Assembly: GCA_947383875.1 (NCBI GenBank)
Contig: CANDEX010000013.1
Location: 1 to 29,041 of the forward strand
Reading direction: 5' to 3'
From: an uncultured Azospirillum sp.
GTDB lineage: Bacteria > Pseudomonadota > Alphaproteobacteria > RF32 > CAG-239
Length of the DNA: 29,041 nucleotides
Part shown: piece by piece, positions 28,629 through 29,041 of the stretch
Position numbering within the stretch: the stretch's first letter is position 1
Layout of the letters: each line of letters opens with the position of its first letter
Position numbers and translations under genes: made by a program
The notes under the pieces: generated by a model
Told to the model about the DNA's origin: nothing
The model's input: only the letters and a program-made list of their open reading frames with translations
Database searches by the model: none

Positions 28629-29041
28629 TCAGGCGCGGCCTGGGGCGACGGAGCATGGCATCCAATATTTGTACCAGTCGCAGGAAGTGTCCGAAATGTC
28701 GGTATAACCCGAGGCGCATTTCCCGGTCGGAAAATACTTCCCCGAGCATTGCTCAAAGGAGCACTCAACCCCCGTCGGGCAAGAGGTCAGATAACCATAT
28801 TCGCCACAGGTTTTGCACGAGGTGTAATACTTAATGCCATTTAGGCAGTAATCATTGGGGGATGTTGGTCCAAATTCTTCACAAACATATTTGTAACCGG
28901 ACTTACATTCACAAGCGGCATACACCATCTCGCCGTCACGGTTACAACCAGTCCCGACACCTTGCATATTGCTGCCAGAACAAGGTTTGTAATAAGAGGG
29001 ACAGTTACACTCGGCATAATGCGTGCCGGCATCATCCACAC
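28629..29041 (-). CDS. Secreted-type cysteine-rich repeat protein, C-terminal part (5' end outside the window)
   Basis: The frame is open to the right edge of the window, so the N terminus is missing. The visible 137 residues hold about 20 cysteines in loosely repeating blocks, such as YAECNCPSYYKPCSG, YAACECKSGYKYVCEEFG, YYTSCKTCGEYGYLTSCPTG and FPTGKCASGYTDISDTSC. This pattern suggests a disulfide-rich extracellular protein built of EGF-like or similar small modules. It belongs to the same kind of family as the 27983 gene. The stop codon lies in the left half of a CCAGGC/GCCTGG hairpin. Function is unknown. Confidence 0.75.
   Translation of the reverse strand, partial: VDDAGTHYAECNCPSYYKPCSGSNMQGVGTGCNRDGEMVYAACECKSGYKYVCEEFGPTSPNDYCLNGIKYYTSCKTCGEYGYLTSCPTGVECSFEQCSGKYFPTGKCASGYTDISDTSCDWYKYWMPCSVAPGRA

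Overview
The window looks like a chromosomal stretch of a flagellated alphaproteobacterium, probably one of the AT-rich, host- or gut-associated lineages. The evidence is the mix of FliI/FliJ, a DUF3768 protein (a family I know mainly from Alphaproteobacteria), an hflK-hflC-degP-type operon with holC, and cysteine-rich secreted proteins starting around a 'TCGAQPSC'-type segment. The genus cannot be fixed from the sequence alone.

Layout. 1-3300: fliI, fliJ and an iron-type superoxide dismutase on the + strand, then a promoter and two small genes of unknown function. 3319-3394: tRNA-Glu (anticodon CTC). 3397-14164: a strongly AT-rich accessory island beginning at the 3' end of that tRNA and bracketed by two 161-bp direct repeats (3453-3613 and 14004-14164, 150/161 identical). 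Inside are two lysine-rich genes of unknown function split by a T9 run, a three-gene minus-strand operon of small proteins (44 aa; an integrase-core-like domain with no catalytic domain; DUF3768), a type IIS restriction-modification pair of the Alw26I/Eco31I/Esp3I kind, a 55-aa gene ending in a perfect 26-bp palindrome, a large serine recombinase and a CoiA-like nuclease. Several sequences at the left of the island recur just upstream of the recombinase, so the island has internal repeat structure of its own.

14165-21673: core-like genes resume. A secreted cupin lies behind a textbook MerR-type promoter. A minus-strand pair couples a zinc amidohydrolase of the aspartoacylase/succinylglutamate desuccinylase family with an ATP-grasp-like protein. 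A DUF5131 (Gp37/Gp68) iron-sulfur protein, a 49-aa lipoprotein, a membrane-anchored degenerate lysozyme-like protein and two hypothetical genes diverging from a strong palindrome follow. 21675-22370 is an undecaprenyl-phosphate sugar transferase. 22469-26826 is a tight five-gene envelope and quality-control operon, hflK-hflC-degP-holC-vanX-like, diverging from the Fe-S carrier gene mrp (26932-27933). The right end holds two minus-strand genes for secreted cysteine-rich proteins, the second running off the window.

The most unusual objects are the restriction-modification pair and the island around it. One 1003-residue polypeptide carries an N6-adenine methyltransferase and a 5-methylcytosine methyltransferase whose motifs are circularly permuted (IX-X before I-VIII). 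It faces an HNH endonuclease gene with overlapping 3' ends. Two GTCTC sites, the family's characteristic core target, sit just upstream of the methyltransferase gene. The repeats at the island borders and the duplicated tRNA 3' end suggest how the island moved. All functions are read from motifs; no database search was possible.
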